A stretch of 64,000 bases of DNA, taken from contig NZ_CP016761.1 of the NCBI RefSeq assembly GCF_001642935.1, positions 3,906,001 through 3,970,000 on the forward strand, given 5' to 3'. Source of the stretch: Fictibacillus arsenicus. GTDB taxonomy: Bacteria; Bacillota; Bacilli; Bacillales; Fictibacillaceae. The translations under genes were made by a program, and so were the position numbers. Shown piece by piece: positions 17,357-26,298 of this stretch. Each line of letters opens with the position of its first letter. Position 1 is the first letter of the stretch. Under the pieces are notes generated by a model, which saw nothing but the letters and a program-made list of their open reading frames with translations, did not search any database and had not been told where the DNA came from.

Positions 17357-18187
17357 ATGAACGTAAAGAAAATGACAGCCGCTTCACTTCTTTCAATGGG
17401 ACTTATCGGTTCATTATTCACTACCGCAACATTCGCTTATGAAGCATCAGATCAAGTGGAAACAGTTGCTCACCGTGGTGCGGCAGGATATGCACCAGAG
17501 AATACAATGGCTGCTTTTCAAAAAGGTGTCGATATGAAAGCAGATTATATTGAGATTGATGTACAGCAGACAAAAGATGGGGAACTTGTGGTCATCCATG
17601 ATGTGACACTTGATCGTACAACAAATGGCACTGGATATGTAAAAGATCATACGCTCGAAGAAATTCGCCAGCTGGATGCAGGAAGTTATTTCGCACCAGA
17701 ATTTGCTGGAGAAAAAGTTCCTACTTTTGAGGAAGTACTTGATGAATTCCGAGGTAAAACAGGTATTCTAATTGAATTAAAAGCTACTTATTATTATCCT
17801 GGCATTGAACAGAAAGTGACTGAAGCATTAAAGGAACGCAACATGCATCTTCCTAACAACGAGAAAATTATCGTTCAGTCTTTTGAATTTGAATCTATGA
17901 AAAAGATGGACGAGCTTTTGCCAACCGTCCCTGTTGGTGTGCTAACAGGACGTGCAACTGATTTAAGCGAAGAAAAACTGAATGAATTTGCGACATATGC
18001 GGAGTATGTGAACCCGAGCAAATCCCTAGTTAACTCTTCCCTTGTAAATGAAGTTCATGAGCGTGACATGGGTATCATGGCTTGGACTGTACGTAAAAAA
18101 GAAGAAGTTCAGCCTCTGCTTGATGCCGGCGTAGATGGTATTATTACAGATTATCCTGATTATCCTCCAGCACATAAAGCTGAATAA
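17357..18187 (+). CDS. glpQ: Secreted glycerophosphodiester phosphodiesterase
   Basis: 276 residues. A signal peptide ends near AFA at residue 28. The GDPD signature follows: VAHRGAAGYAPENTMAAFQKGVDMKADYIEIDVQQTKDGELVVIHD, with the catalytic histidines in HRG and IHD and the metal ligands in EIDVQ. The C-terminus GIITDYPD is also typical. ATG 17357 after GGGGATGGAAAG is chosen; the upstream in-frame start at 17309 lies inside the leader hairpin. The enzyme frees glycerol 3-phosphate from glycerophosphodiesters or teichoic acids outside the cell. This fits the import genes at 7.4-12 kb. Confidence 0.93.
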   Translation: MNVKKMTAASLLSMGLIGSLFTTATFAYEASDQVETVAHRGAAGYAPENTMAAFQKGVDMKADYIEIDVQQTKDGELVVIHDVTLDRTTNGTGYVKDHTLEEIRQLDAGSYFAPEFAGEKVPTFEEVLDEFRGKTGILIELKATYYYPGIEQKVTEALKERNMHLPNNEKIIVQSFEFESMKKMDELLPTVPVGVLTGRATDLSEEKLNEFATYAEYVNPSKSLVNSSLVNEVHERDMGIMAWTVRKKEEVQPLLDAGVDGIITDYPDYPPAHKAE

Positions 18188-18190
18188 AGA

Positions 18191-18227
18191 AAAGTGTTGA
18201 GGCGTTAGAAGCGCTTCAACACTTTTT
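18191..18227. terminator. Terminator between glpQ and the convergent gene
   Basis: AAAGTGTTGA pairs with TCAACACTTT, with an inner GCG/CGC, followed by T6. Confidence 0.85.
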
Positions 18228-18230
18228 TGT

Positions 18231-18731
18231 TTAATTGTATTGTTTTATGATCTCATCAAGTTTCTGAGATTTTTCACTAAGTTTGTTGTTTATCTTTTCA
18301 TTGATGCTCAGCCACTGTGTCATTTTTTCTTTTGCGAGTTTTTCATCATCGGCACGCATTGCTTCATGCATAGATTTTTTCGTATTGTGCGCTTCTTGAT
18401 TTAAGGCTTTCAAGTCTTTATGAATCTGTTTCATATCCTGCCAGATTGCCTCATTCCCGCTTCTTTTTTCTTTATTGCCACCTTCAGCAGCTTTTACATG
18501 AAGGCTGAACAGCTTATCCTTCTTTTCAACAATCTCTTTTTTTATTTCAAGCCGTTCTATTTTTAACTCATTCGCCTTATGTACCTCAGCTTCAAAGTTT
18601 TTCATGTGCCTGAAATGATGTTCTCTTTTCTCTTTTACGGCCTGAACGTTATCCGCCTGTTGGGCAAAAACTGTCACAGACCCACTGGATAATAACGCAA
18701 AAGCCAATGCTGCAGGTAAGATTTTTTTCAT
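18231..18731 (-). CDS. Secreted helical protein of unknown function
   Basis: 166 residues. A signal peptide (MKKILPAALAFALLSSGSVTVFAQQ) is followed by about 140 Lys/Glu-rich residues likely to be helical and coiled-coil. There are several histidines (EHHFRHMKNFEAEVHKAN) but no catalytic motif. It is exported and not lipid-anchored. It sits downstream of the Crp-type regulator on the same strand, with an 87-base gap. I do not recognise a family. Confidence 0.7.
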   Translation of the reverse strand: MKKILPAALAFALLSSGSVTVFAQQADNVQAVKEKREHHFRHMKNFEAEVHKANELKIERLEIKKEIVEKKDKLFSLHVKAAEGGNKEKRSGNEAIWQDMKQIHKDLKALNQEAHNTKKSMHEAMRADDEKLAKEKMTQWLSINEKINNKLSEKSQKLDEIIKQYN

Positions 18732-18818
18732 CTATATCACTCCTTAACTTTTATACTTGTATCATTTGTTAAAAGAGTAAATTTCTTGCGTTCACATGTA
18801 TGTAATTTCTTTGACACT

Positions 18819-19328
18819 TCACTTCAGCTTTTTTAAAACCCGGTTGACTGTTTCTCTTCTTAAGCCAATAAACTGACCGATTTCCTCCTGGGTCAGTACC
18901 TTTTCAACAGGCACTTCAGGAAAATAACTCGCAAACCATTTTTGAAGTTTCGCAACCTTTCCTTCAGGCGTTAACGTCGACATTTGATTAATCCTTTGCT
19001 GCATCATTCTTAGTTTTGTTTCTAAAAGATGCGCTACTTCTTTATACACATTAGGATCTTCCTCTAAAGACCTGTACCACTGTTCTGGGTCAATTCTTGT
19101 GACCTCTGAAGGCAAAAGTGCAATTGCCGAGCCATTGTATTCTTTATGGCTTGTAAGTGAATGATGCGGAATCATCTCACCTGGAACAATCAAATTTAAT
19201 AATAACTGGCTTCCATCCTCATGTACTCTGACTATTTTTAATAATCCTTTATCAAGTTTGAATAAAGGCCCTTCTTCCCCTTGCCTAAATAAAGTTTCTC
19301 CTTTTGCTATAAACATGAAGAACTTCAT
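18819..19328 (-). CDS. Short Crp/Fnr family regulator
   Basis: 169 residues. A cyclic-nucleotide-binding fold (KGETLFRQGEEGPLFKLDKGLLKIVRVHEDG) is followed by the Crp helix-turn-helix (LTQEEIGQFIGLRRETVNRVLKKLK at the end). It is about 50 residues shorter than usual and lacks the first helix of the sensor domain. No Cys cluster for an Fnr iron-sulfur centre is present. It is divergent from the AEC transporter gene, which it may regulate. Confidence 0.82.
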   Translation of the reverse strand: MKFFMFIAKGETLFRQGEEGPLFKLDKGLLKIVRVHEDGSQLLLNLIVPGEMIPHHSLTSHKEYNGSAIALLPSEVTRIDPEQWYRSLEEDPNVYKEVAHLLETKLRMMQQRINQMSTLTPEGKVAKLQKWFASYFPEVPVEKVLTQEEIGQFIGLRRETVNRVLKKLK

Positions 19329-19401
19329 CCCCCTTTTGCGTCAATCGTGTTCACCCATTTCACCCCATGCCCATACTCTTTTAATAGGAGGAGGAAACAA
19401 A

Positions 19402-20346
19402 ATGAACCAGTTCGCTCACTTCACACAGGAATTAACACTATTGTACAGCATTGCCTTGTTAGGTTACATGCTTCGAAAAAAAGAAATATTGCCGGAGGGC
19501 AGTGAAAAAGTTTTAACGGCCGTTATATTAAACGTTACTCTCCCTGCACTTATACTATTTGGTATGGATGTTGCGTTTTCAGTTGAAAATATAATTCAAT
19601 TTGGCTGGCTTTCTTTATTGTCAGCTTTTGTGCTCATCGTCTCATCTGTGATTTCCTCTTTAACCGTAAAAAAATTGAACATAGAGGTTAAAAAGAAAAA
19701 TGCCTTAGAAGGCATCATGATATTTGGCAATCAAGGCTTTCTTGGCATCGCGGTCTGTTATTTATTGTTTGGAAAAGAGGGAGTATTCTATGGTACTCTA
19801 TTTAATTTCGTTTATTTATTATATATCTGGACATATGCGATCTACCTTTTTGCAAGGAGCGCCGAAAGTGTCCAATGGCGGAAAGTCTTCTTGAATTCCG
19901 GGGTTATTGCTACCTTAGCCGGGCTATTATTAATGATTCTGCCAGGAACCCTTCCTGCCGTTTTATCCAATACGCTAGAACTGACAGGTAAACCTACTGT
20001 TCCGCTCTCCATGCTGTTGATCGGTTCTTTATTAGGCGGCATGCCTCTAGCTGATTTAAAGCTCTTTTTGAAAAATAAACACCTTTGGCTTGCTTCACTT
20101 TACAAATTAATTCTATTTCCGCTTCTATTACTGCCATTCTTACTTTTTCCATTGCCGATTCAGCTTTTCGCGGTCGCCTTTTTAGTAGCTGGGATGCCCT
20201 CAGCTCCGACAATCTCGATGTACGCTCAGCAATATGGAGAAGACGCTTCCTTCGCAGCAGCTGGAGTTGCTTTAAGCACTTTTCTTTCCTGTATAACCAT
20301 TCCAGCTTTATACAGCTTTCTTTTAGTAATCTCGTCCCTTGCCTGA
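19402..20346 (+). CDS. AEC family transporter (auxin efflux carrier superfamily)
   Basis: 314 residues, about ten membrane segments. GIMIFGNQGFLGIAVCYLLFG and GMPSAPTISMYAQQYGED are typical of the AEC halves. Members move organic acids such as malate. ATG 19402 follows AGGAGGAGG; the longer reading from 19258 has no ribosome site and overlaps the divergent Crp gene. Its 3' end overlaps the convergent DUF523 gene by 24 bases. Confidence 0.85.
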   Translation: MNQFAHFTQELTLLYSIALLGYMLRKKEILPEGSEKVLTAVILNVTLPALILFGMDVAFSVENIIQFGWLSLLSAFVLIVSSVISSLTVKKLNIEVKKKNALEGIMIFGNQGFLGIAVCYLLFGKEGVFYGTLFNFVYLLYIWTYAIYLFARSAESVQWRKVFLNSGVIATLAGLLLMILPGTLPAVLSNTLELTGKPTVPLSMLLIGSLLGGMPLADLKLFLKNKHLWLASLYKLILFPLLLLPFLLFPLPIQLFAVAFLVAGMPSAPTISMYAQQYGEDASFAAAGVALSTFLSCITIPALYSFLLVISSLA

Positions 20347-21288
20347 ATCAGAGATCTCGAGCAGGATTTCAGGATATGGAGCAAAGAATGTCTGCTGCAA
20401 TACCTCGTTATCGTCAAAACGGATAGCGTGTGATTTCAACAGTGTGGTAATACTTGAAAACGGCTCTTTCTTGTTGGCGTATTTCTGCAGGAGCTCTTTA
20501 AAAAAAGCCACTTCTCTTACGGATAGCTTGGATTCAAATCGATTGAATATTTCTTTTGCAACACTTCTATTTGAATCATTTCGGGCAGCCCGGTTAAACA
20601 ATTTGTGCAGTGCTCTTGCATAAAGCTCAACAGTCTTATCTTCACCATTCTCGTTAACATTTTTTAAGATCCGGTTCATCACCTTTAAAGTCGGCTTGCT
20701 GTATGCCATAAGTAAGTAATAATTCTTTTTATGAAAATCCTTAACAGCATCTAACCCCTTAGGCAGCAATCTGCGAAACGAGGCTAATGTGAAAAGTTTC
20801 GTATAAAACCGGTCCCGGATCGTAAAGTTATTAAGTCTTCCTTCCTCTTCAACTGCCAGATGTGAAAAGAGTTCCGTGACCTTTCCTCCGAAAACACCAC
20901 TGGCATGACCGATCGCTGGTCCTTTCTCAGTTGATGCATACACTTTTACTTCTTTTATTCCGCATGAAGGAGAACGAGTTTTCAATATAAAACCGTCTGT
21001 TTCTTTGACACCGGCTAAGTAATTTTCTGAGAACAGCCTCATTTCTTTTGTTACGTCTCTTTTTGTAGAGGGCTGAAGAAGCAAATGGTCTTCTCCTTGT
21101 TTTACAATTCTTATCGTCTCCCGCGGTGTTCCGAGGCCAATCTCTACTTCCGGACAAACAGGGACAAAATCTACGTATTCCATTAATTTTTTTATCACAT
21201 CATTATAGATCACATCACCGTTATAACGGCACGCGTCAAATTCCAAACACTTGCTGACAATGACTCTAGGTCTTGCATAAGCTTCCAT
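20323..21288 (-). CDS. DUF523 and DUF1722 protein (YbgA-like)
   Basis: 321 residues. The N-terminal part (about 1-150) is DUF523 (VIVSKCLEFDACRYNGD, FVPVCPEVEIGLGTPRE, RSPSCGIKEVKVY), whose conserved cysteines may bind a metal or cluster. The C-terminal part (about 190-310) is DUF1722 (AYSKPTLKVMNRILKN). The fusion occurs in many bacteria and has been linked to DNA repair and photoreactivation neighbourhoods. The exact role is unknown. Convergent overlap with the AEC gene. Confidence 0.85.
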   Translation of the reverse strand: MEAYARPRVIVSKCLEFDACRYNGDVIYNDVIKKLMEYVDFVPVCPEVEIGLGTPRETIRIVKQGEDHLLLQPSTKRDVTKEMRLFSENYLAGVKETDGFILKTRSPSCGIKEVKVYASTEKGPAIGHASGVFGGKVTELFSHLAVEEEGRLNNFTIRDRFYTKLFTLASFRRLLPKGLDAVKDFHKKNYYLLMAYSKPTLKVMNRILKNVNENGEDKTVELYARALHKLFNRAARNDSNRSVAKEIFNRFESKLSVREVAFFKELLQKYANKKEPFSSITTLLKSHAIRFDDNEVLQQTFFAPYPEILLEISDSGKGRDY

Positions 21289-21390
21289 CCATCCTGCTCC
21301 TCATTCATTGTTTTCTATCATTGTCTCCATTTTTAAGTGAAATTTTATCATCATTTCTGTAAAATGTTGGTTAACGAGAGGAGAGGTTCG

Positions 21391-21858
21391 ATGGCATATT
21401 ATGAGGATCTTCGAAAACACGTAGGAAGTGCACCGCTTATTTTACCCGGATCGGTTGTAATCATTGTAAACGAACAAGAAGAGATTCTTCTGCAGCACCG
21501 CAGAGATGGCGGCTGGGGACTGCCTGGAGGCTTAATGGAACTAGGTGAGAGTTTTGAAGAAACAGCAATTCGTGAAGTAAAAGAAGAAACAGGTCTCGAT
21601 ATTGATGGCCTGACACAGCTGCACGTATATTCAGGAGCAGATCATTATTTAAAAGTTCCAAATGGGGATGAACTCTATTGCGTAACTGCGGTATATACGG
21701 CAACAGACGTAAAAGGTAATATTTTAATAGATGAAGATGAATCTTATGAATTTCGCTACTTTCCAGCAGAACGGCTTCCAGACGGGATATTAAAGAGTGC
21801 TCAAAGATACATAAACGATTATCTCGGGCAAAAAGAAAAGAACAGAGCGTACCGGTAG
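21391..21858 (+). CDS. Nudix hydrolase
   Basis: 155 residues. The Nudix box GGLMELGESFEETAIREVKEETGLDID spans about residues 47-73 with the REVKEE metal ligands intact. ATG 21391 follows GAGAGGAGAGG; the longer reading from 21337 is not supported. It resembles MutT/ADP-ribose-type housecleaning enzymes. The substrate is unknown. The stop lies in a hairpin shared with the convergent GNAT gene. Confidence 0.88.
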   Translation: MAYYEDLRKHVGSAPLILPGSVVIIVNEQEEILLQHRRDGGWGLPGGLMELGESFEETAIREVKEETGLDIDGLTQLHVYSGADHYLKVPNGDELYCVTAVYTATDVKGNILIDEDESYEFRYFPAERLPDGILKSAQRYINDYLGQKEKNRAYR

Positions 21859-21887
21859 TTAAGCCGGTGTCTCTGCTCTTTTTTCGT
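21834..21887. terminator. Bidirectional terminator between Nudix and GNAT genes
   Basis: AAAGAACAGAG pairs with CTCTGCTCTTT, enclosing ACCGG/CCGGT, with T runs on the plus strand. Both stop codons lie inside. Confidence 0.75.
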
Positions 21888-22731
21888 TAAACTTAAATTC
21901 AACGAAATCACATACAGGTTGATATCCAATATTTTGATAGATTTTATTTGAAGTTGGATTCGCTAAATCAGTAAATAAAGAGCAAAATTCATATCCCTCT
22001 TGTAACAGATATTCACTTAATGCTGCAACACAGGCACTGGCGTAGCCTTTGCCTCTAAACTCTTTCGGCGTATAAACAAGATTTACCGCTACACCTTTAA
22101 TATTGGGTCTTGTTTTAGAAGCCATAGATACGGCTTTTCCTTCGTCTTCCCAAATAAAAAGGAAGCCATCTCGTACTCTTGTATTCGCATATTCCTCTGC
22201 TTCATCACGTGTCATCAGCTGATTAATTTCACCCGTTATCTCAACGATCCACTGCGGTAAAAACGTTAAGTCACTTTCGGTTGCTGGCCGTAATTTCCCT
22301 GGACGTACCGCCGGCTGTATAACAGACTGCAGCGTATACAAGCGCAAATCCATAAGCACTTTTTCTTCCAATTGATGTGCTGCTGTCCAATGCTTTGAAA
22401 AAGCTTTCCCAACTGCCTTTGGTGCATGTACTTTATGAATCGCGTAATTTTCTTTTATTAAATATTCGGCTAAATAGGGTGCAGCTGTAACGCCGTCTGA
22501 TTCTTCTTTTTCTAAAAGCAAGATGGCATACGGAGGAATCAGCATAGCTGCGAGCATGATCTTTCCGTCTTTTTTTACTGTCGCTAAGAATGGCTTTTCT
22601 GCCTCCCACACTCTATCTCTGTTTCGCAGGCAATTCCCCAGCATAATCTGCGCCCGGTCTTCCTGATCCAGCAAGAACGTTTCCACTTCATCATAAAATG
22701 CAGGAATAGATTCATAACGTGTTACTTCCAT
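21859..22731 (-). CDS. GNAT family N-acetyltransferase
   Basis: About 290 residues with two GNAT-like halves. The C-terminal half carries the acetyl-CoA motif VNLVYTPKEFRGKGYASACVAALSEYLL near residues 215-245. Start choice is uncertain: ATG 22731 lies nine bases after GAGAGGG, while the in-frame ATG 22737 is closer than usual. The acceptor is unknown. The gene is monocistronic and convergent with the Nudix gene. Confidence 0.82.
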   Translation of the reverse strand: MEVTRYESIPAFYDEVETFLLDQEDRAQIMLGNCLRNRDRVWEAEKPFLATVKKDGKIMLAAMLIPPYAILLLEKEESDGVTAAPYLAEYLIKENYAIHKVHAPKAVGKAFSKHWTAAHQLEEKVLMDLRLYTLQSVIQPAVRPGKLRPATESDLTFLPQWIVEITGEINQLMTRDEAEEYANTRVRDGFLFIWEDEGKAVSMASKTRPNIKGVAVNLVYTPKEFRGKGYASACVAALSEYLLQEGYEFCSLFTDLANPTSNKIYQNIGYQPVCDFVEFKFNEKRAETPA

Positions 22732-22886
22732 GACCATGACCCTCTCTTTATATAAAGTCTGTAATCCTATATATTTCAATTTTTACAAATCGATTCCCTC
22801 TTTTTCATAAAATCTTAAAGTCTTTATTTGATTAAAGGGTATTGAATTCTGTTATACTTACTACAACATAAAGGAAGGTGAACGGA

Positions 22887-23528
22887 ATGAGTACACATGT
22901 ATTTACAAAACGTGAAGAAATAGCGAACGCCATCACGCATGGCATAGGCGTCCTTCTAAGTGTTGCCGTTACTTCCATCCTGCTTGTGTTTGCAGTTTGG
23001 AAAGGAACAGCTGTTCATATTGTGAGCTTTGCTGTATTTGGTGGAACCATGCTGGCGCTTTATACCGCATCCACTCTCGTACACGCTTTTCCTAAAGGAC
23101 GGGTAAAAGATATATTTGAGATCATGGACCATGCCGCAATCTATTTGTTTATCGCTGGGACGTATACACCGATCGTATTGATCGTTGTCGGCGGTGCTCT
23201 AGGCTGGACATTATTTGGAGTGGTATGGGGACTTGCAGCCTTTGGAGTCTTGTTTAAAGTCTTTTTTACGAAAAAGTTTGTTGTGTTATCGACGCTTGGA
23301 TACGTAGCAATGGGCTGGCTGATCACATTTGCGCTACAAGATATTTCAGCTAACATGCCTCCTGAAGGAATTCAGCTCCTTGTCGCAGGCGGAATAATCT
23401 ATACGCTCGGAAGCATCTTTTATGTATGGCGCAGCTTTCCGTTCCACCACGCGGTTTGGCATCTGTTCGTTTTAGCTGGCAGTGTTTTACATTTTCTTAT
23501 GATGTTTTATGTGCTGCCTCTGTCATAG
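22887..23528 (+). CDS. Hemolysin III family membrane protein
   Basis: 213 residues with seven membrane segments. EEIANAITHGIGVLLSVAV, the MDHAAIYLFIAGTYTP stretch and the C-terminal FHHAVWHLFVLAGSVLHF are the conserved His/Asp/Ser positions of the PAQR/hemolysin III family. ATG 22887 follows AAGGAAGGTG; the GTG at 22878 overlaps that site. The family may be a zinc-dependent lipid hydrolase; function in Bacillus is unsettled. It probably forms a short operon with the next small gene. Confidence 0.9.
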   Translation: MSTHVFTKREEIANAITHGIGVLLSVAVTSILLVFAVWKGTAVHIVSFAVFGGTMLALYTASTLVHAFPKGRVKDIFEIMDHAAIYLFIAGTYTPIVLIVVGGALGWTLFGVVWGLAAFGVLFKVFFTKKFVVLSTLGYVAMGWLITFALQDISANMPPEGIQLLVAGGIIYTLGSIFYVWRSFPFHHAVWHLFVLAGSVLHFLMMFYVLPLS

Positions 23529-23549
23529 AATAGATAAGGGGTGACAAAA

Positions 23550-23732
23550 ATGAAAATCGTGCTGAGGATTGTTTTTGGAATTGCCTTTTTACTAGTAGCC
23601 TTTTTCGGACTTGGTCCGGTGTTGTTCGCAGACGGGATGCCTGGTGAACGGACGCTGACGTTGATAGTTGTTCTCGCGATATTTGCATTGTTGTATGTGG
23701 TATATAGATGGCTGATGAAGAGAGTTTCTTAA
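23550..23732 (+). CDS. Small two-helix membrane protein
   Basis: 60 residues with two membrane segments (IVFGIAFLLVAFFGLGPVLF and TLIVVLAIFALLYVVYRW). ATG 23550 follows AAGGGGTG; the GTG at 23541 overlaps it. It starts 22 bases after the hemolysin III gene and ends inside a terminator. No family recognised. Confidence 0.72.
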   Translation: MKIVLRIVFGIAFLLVAFFGLGPVLFADGMPGERTLTLIVVLAIFALLYVVYRWLMKRVS

Positions 23733-23760
23733 GAGCAGAGATCGCCTCTGCTCTTTTTTT
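23731..23760. terminator. Bidirectional terminator
   Basis: AAGAGCAGAG and CTCTGCTCTT pair around a 5-base loop with T8 on the plus strand. It overlaps the stop of the small membrane gene and abuts the stop of the MFS gene. Confidence 0.9.
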
Positions 23761-25021
23761 ATGCTGTTGTTTTTTCGATCCTTTGTTCTTCTTGTTCAGA
23801 TTGAAATAAAACATAATAGATGATTAAACTAATTGAACCCATAATGGTAAAGAGGAAGGTAATCATACCTGATGACAGGAACCCGCTTAACATCACGAAT
23901 AATGCAGCAATAATCCCTGAGAAATGAAAGGATAAACCATAAACAGCCATGTAAGAACCTCGTGCATCATCAGGTATTAAAGAAGCCACATAAGCTTGCT
24001 TAGCCGGAATATGTGCAAGTTCACCAATTGTTGCCACAAACATCGCTATTATGAGAACAACTGGAACACTGCTGTAACTGAGGACAATATAACCAAATGC
24101 ATAACAAAATCCTCCGCCAAGCATTAATAGGCGATCTTGATATTTTTTTAACAACTTTGCTATCACTAAGCTCAGCAGAACGACTAGGATCGTGTTTTCT
24201 GCTTTAAGCATTCCAATCAGCTGAAATCCATCTACATCAAAGATTGAAGTGAACGGAAGCAAAGATACAGGATCCTTAAATTGTTCGACAAGTTTTATAC
24301 CTATATATGTCGTTAGACTTTCTTCTAAGGAAATAAGGAACAAGCCAGCTATAGTAAAGAAGATAAATCGTTTATTCAATAAAATTTCCCTATAGTTCTT
24401 AATCCAGCTTTTAGTCTCTTGATGACTGATTTGAGCAGCAGCTACGGGAACATGAATGTCCTTCAGCCATATTTTCGTTACAATCCACGAGAGAAAAGCT
24501 ACAAGTGCAATTCCAATAAACATTTCATATGGATATTTTTTAAAAAGAAAAGCTCCAGTTATACCTCCTGCTGCAACAGCAAGATTATTTAGCCAATAAG
24601 AGACAGTATAAACAGCCTTCCTGTTTTCCTTTGTACTCGAATCAATAATGATCGCACCATAGGCAGGTCCTGCCATTCCAGTAAAAAACAAAATAATGAT
24701 AAATAAAACAAAGTTAGCGTTAGGCGATATCGAAAATATTAGATTACTAATTCCTGCTAAGAGATAACCTATTCCTATCATTCCTTCACATAATAAGATT
24801 GTATTTTTTCGTCCTATCCGATCAGCACGTCTCCCACCTAACAAAGCTCCTGTAATTCCTGATAAAATCACACCAATGTACATGAGCCCTGTTGCAAATT
24901 CACCTACTTGATTTGAAAAGAAAATCGCTAAGAAAGGGATTACAGCTGAGGAAGCAAGTGTGGTGAAAAATTGAAGAGCCAGCCTTAATTGAATGTTGCG
25001 ATGAAACGTAAAATAATTCAT
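23759..25021 (-). CDS. MFS transporter (drug-efflux type)
   Basis: 420 residues, twelve membrane segments. The loop motif GALLGGRRADRIGRKNTILLCEGM between segments 2 and 3 is the MFS signature. A long central loop (DIHVPVAAAQISHQETKSW) separates the halves. A TetR-type gene lies upstream on the same strand, and both have a near-identical palindrome in their promoters. Substrate unknown; drug or metabolite export is likely. Confidence 0.87.
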   Translation of the reverse strand: MNYFTFHRNIQLRLALQFFTTLASSAVIPFLAIFFSNQVGEFATGLMYIGVILSGITGALLGGRRADRIGRKNTILLCEGMIGIGYLLAGISNLIFSISPNANFVLFIIILFFTGMAGPAYGAIIIDSSTKENRKAVYTVSYWLNNLAVAAGGITGAFLFKKYPYEMFIGIALVAFLSWIVTKIWLKDIHVPVAAAQISHQETKSWIKNYREILLNKRFIFFTIAGLFLISLEESLTTYIGIKLVEQFKDPVSLLPFTSIFDVDGFQLIGMLKAENTILVVLLSLVIAKLLKKYQDRLLMLGGGFCYAFGYIVLSYSSVPVVLIIAMFVATIGELAHIPAKQAYVASLIPDDARGSYMAVYGLSFHFSGIIAALFVMLSGFLSSGMITFLFTIMGSISLIIYYVLFQSEQEEQRIEKTTA

Positions 25022-25041
25022 ATCTAGACCTCCAGTTTTAC

Positions 25042-25057
25042 GATTGATTAATCAATC
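25042..25057. promoter_or_regulatory. TetR-type operator before the MFS gene
   Basis: Perfect 16-bp palindrome GATTGATTAATCAATC, 21 bases upstream of the MFS start. It matches the operator before the TetR gene at 25714-25733. Confidence 0.78.
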
Positions 25058-25075
25058 ATTATAAGATTAAAAGTA

Positions 25076-25102
25076 ATCCGAAACACATTTAGCGTTTCGG
25101 AT
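25076..25102 (-). terminator. Hairpin at the end of the TetR gene
   Basis: ATCCGAAAC and GTTTCGGAT pair around a 9-base loop across the TetR stop codon. The T run is weak (TTACTTTTAA), so some read-through into the MFS gene is likely. Confidence 0.5.
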
Positions 25103-25691
25103 ATAGCAATTGAAAAGCCGGTATCTTGAGTTTTTCCCAGATGCGTGACACAGCATAGTCAGTAAATGTTAATCTGATTCCTAATAAAAAGCCCAAATAA
25201 GCAGTTGCTGTTAAATCAGCGTCAGAATCTTCAAGTACACATCTTCTTTGAGCATTCGTAATAATTAGAATGAGCTTTTGAATAAACTCGATGCTAAAAT
25301 CATCAAGCTCTTTAAATGGTTCAGGAAACTTAGTATGCTGTCCAATTACTTGAACTACTAATTGCAGATACGTACGCATCTCGATAAAAATACGAATATG
25401 GTTGTCTATCATACTTTTAATTTCAGCTAATAAGTCCTCAGCTTCAGGATCAAAATCTAGAAGGTCCACTTTAAAAACGGTATTTAGCGGCTCTGTAACA
25501 GCATGGTAAAAAAGCTGGTCTTTGTTTTCGAAGTATGTAAAAACACTGCCGAAGCTCACACCAGAAGCTTTAGCTACTTTAGCTATTGTTGTACTTTCAT
25601 AGCCTTGTTCAGCAAATAAGATGATTGCCTGCTGCAGGATTTTTTCACGTTTTTGTTCCATCGCTTTAATTTGTTTGTCTGATAAAGGCAA
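25089..25691 (-). CDS. TetR/AcrR family repressor
   Basis: 200 residues. The N-terminal HTH (ILQQAIILFAEQGYESTTIAKVAKASGVSFGSVFTYFENKDQLFYHAV) spans about residues 15-60, and the rest is an all-helical ligand domain. It probably represses itself and the downstream MFS gene through operators at 25714-25733 and 25042-25057. The inducer is unknown. Confidence 0.92.
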   Translation of the reverse strand: MPLSDKQIKAMEQKREKILQQAIILFAEQGYESTTIAKVAKASGVSFGSVFTYFENKDQLFYHAVTEPLNTVFKVDLLDFDPEAEDLLAEIKSMIDNHIRIFIEMRTYLQLVVQVIGQHTKFPEPFKELDDFSIEFIQKLILIITNAQRRCVLEDSDADLTATAYLGFLLGIRLTFTDYAVSRIWEKLKIPAFQLLYPKR

Positions 25692-25713
25692 AATAAATTT
25701 CTCCTTTTTACCG

Positions 25714-25733
25714 ATGATTGGTTAATCAATCAT
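25714..25733. promoter_or_regulatory. TetR-type operator before the tetR gene
   Basis: ATGATTGGTT and AATCAATCAT form a 20-bp palindrome with one mismatch, 22 bases upstream of the regulator start. The same core precedes the MFS gene. The divergent Nudix gene may share this control. Confidence 0.75.
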
Positions 25734-25787
25734 TATTATATGTGATATGTTAAAATTAGTAAACAACTTTTTAAGGAGTACATTATA

Positions 25788-26258
25788 ATGTCTGTTGAGC
25801 ACCGTCTTTTTACAATGTGTATGGTACAGGATAGTGATAAAGTTCTATTGATTAAGCGTCCCGACGAACGAGGATTTCCTGGTTATCTAGCTCCAGGAGG
25901 TAAAATTGACTTTCCTGAAATTTTAGTAGATGGGGCAATTAGAGAGGTAAAAGAGGAAACTGGGCTCGATGTTTCCAATCTCGTCTTTAAAGGAATCGAT
26001 GAGTATGTTAACCCGAAAGAGAACGTCAGATACATGGTTTTTAACTATTGGACTGATATGTTTTCTGGTGAATTGATGGAAGATCCACCTGAAGGAGAGC
26101 TTGTATGGGTGCCGATTTCTAAAGCTCTTGAACTGCCTATGCAAAGCTGGTTTAAAGAAAGGTTCCCTTTGTTCTTTGAAGCAGGCACTTTTGAAATACA
26201 GAGAGTGTGGGATGCTGATATAGATGAGCAGATCGAAGTAAAAATTTTAAAGACTTGA
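25788..26258 (+). CDS. Nudix hydrolase (8-oxo-dGTPase-like)
   Basis: 156 residues. The Nudix box GGKIDFPEILVDGAIREVKEETGLDVS spans about residues 36-62 with REVKEE intact. AAGGAGTACATTATA precedes the ATG. It is divergent from tetR. The overall shape (CMVQDSDKVLLIKRP at the start) matches MutT-type sanitation enzymes. Substrate unproven. Confidence 0.87.
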   Translation: MSVEHRLFTMCMVQDSDKVLLIKRPDERGFPGYLAPGGKIDFPEILVDGAIREVKEETGLDVSNLVFKGIDEYVNPKENVRYMVFNYWTDMFSGELMEDPPEGELVWVPISKALELPMQSWFKERFPLFFEAGTFEIQRVWDADIDEQIEVKILKT

Positions 26259-26298
26259 TTTAGCATATATGACCAATGTCTAACTATGTCTAGAAATG

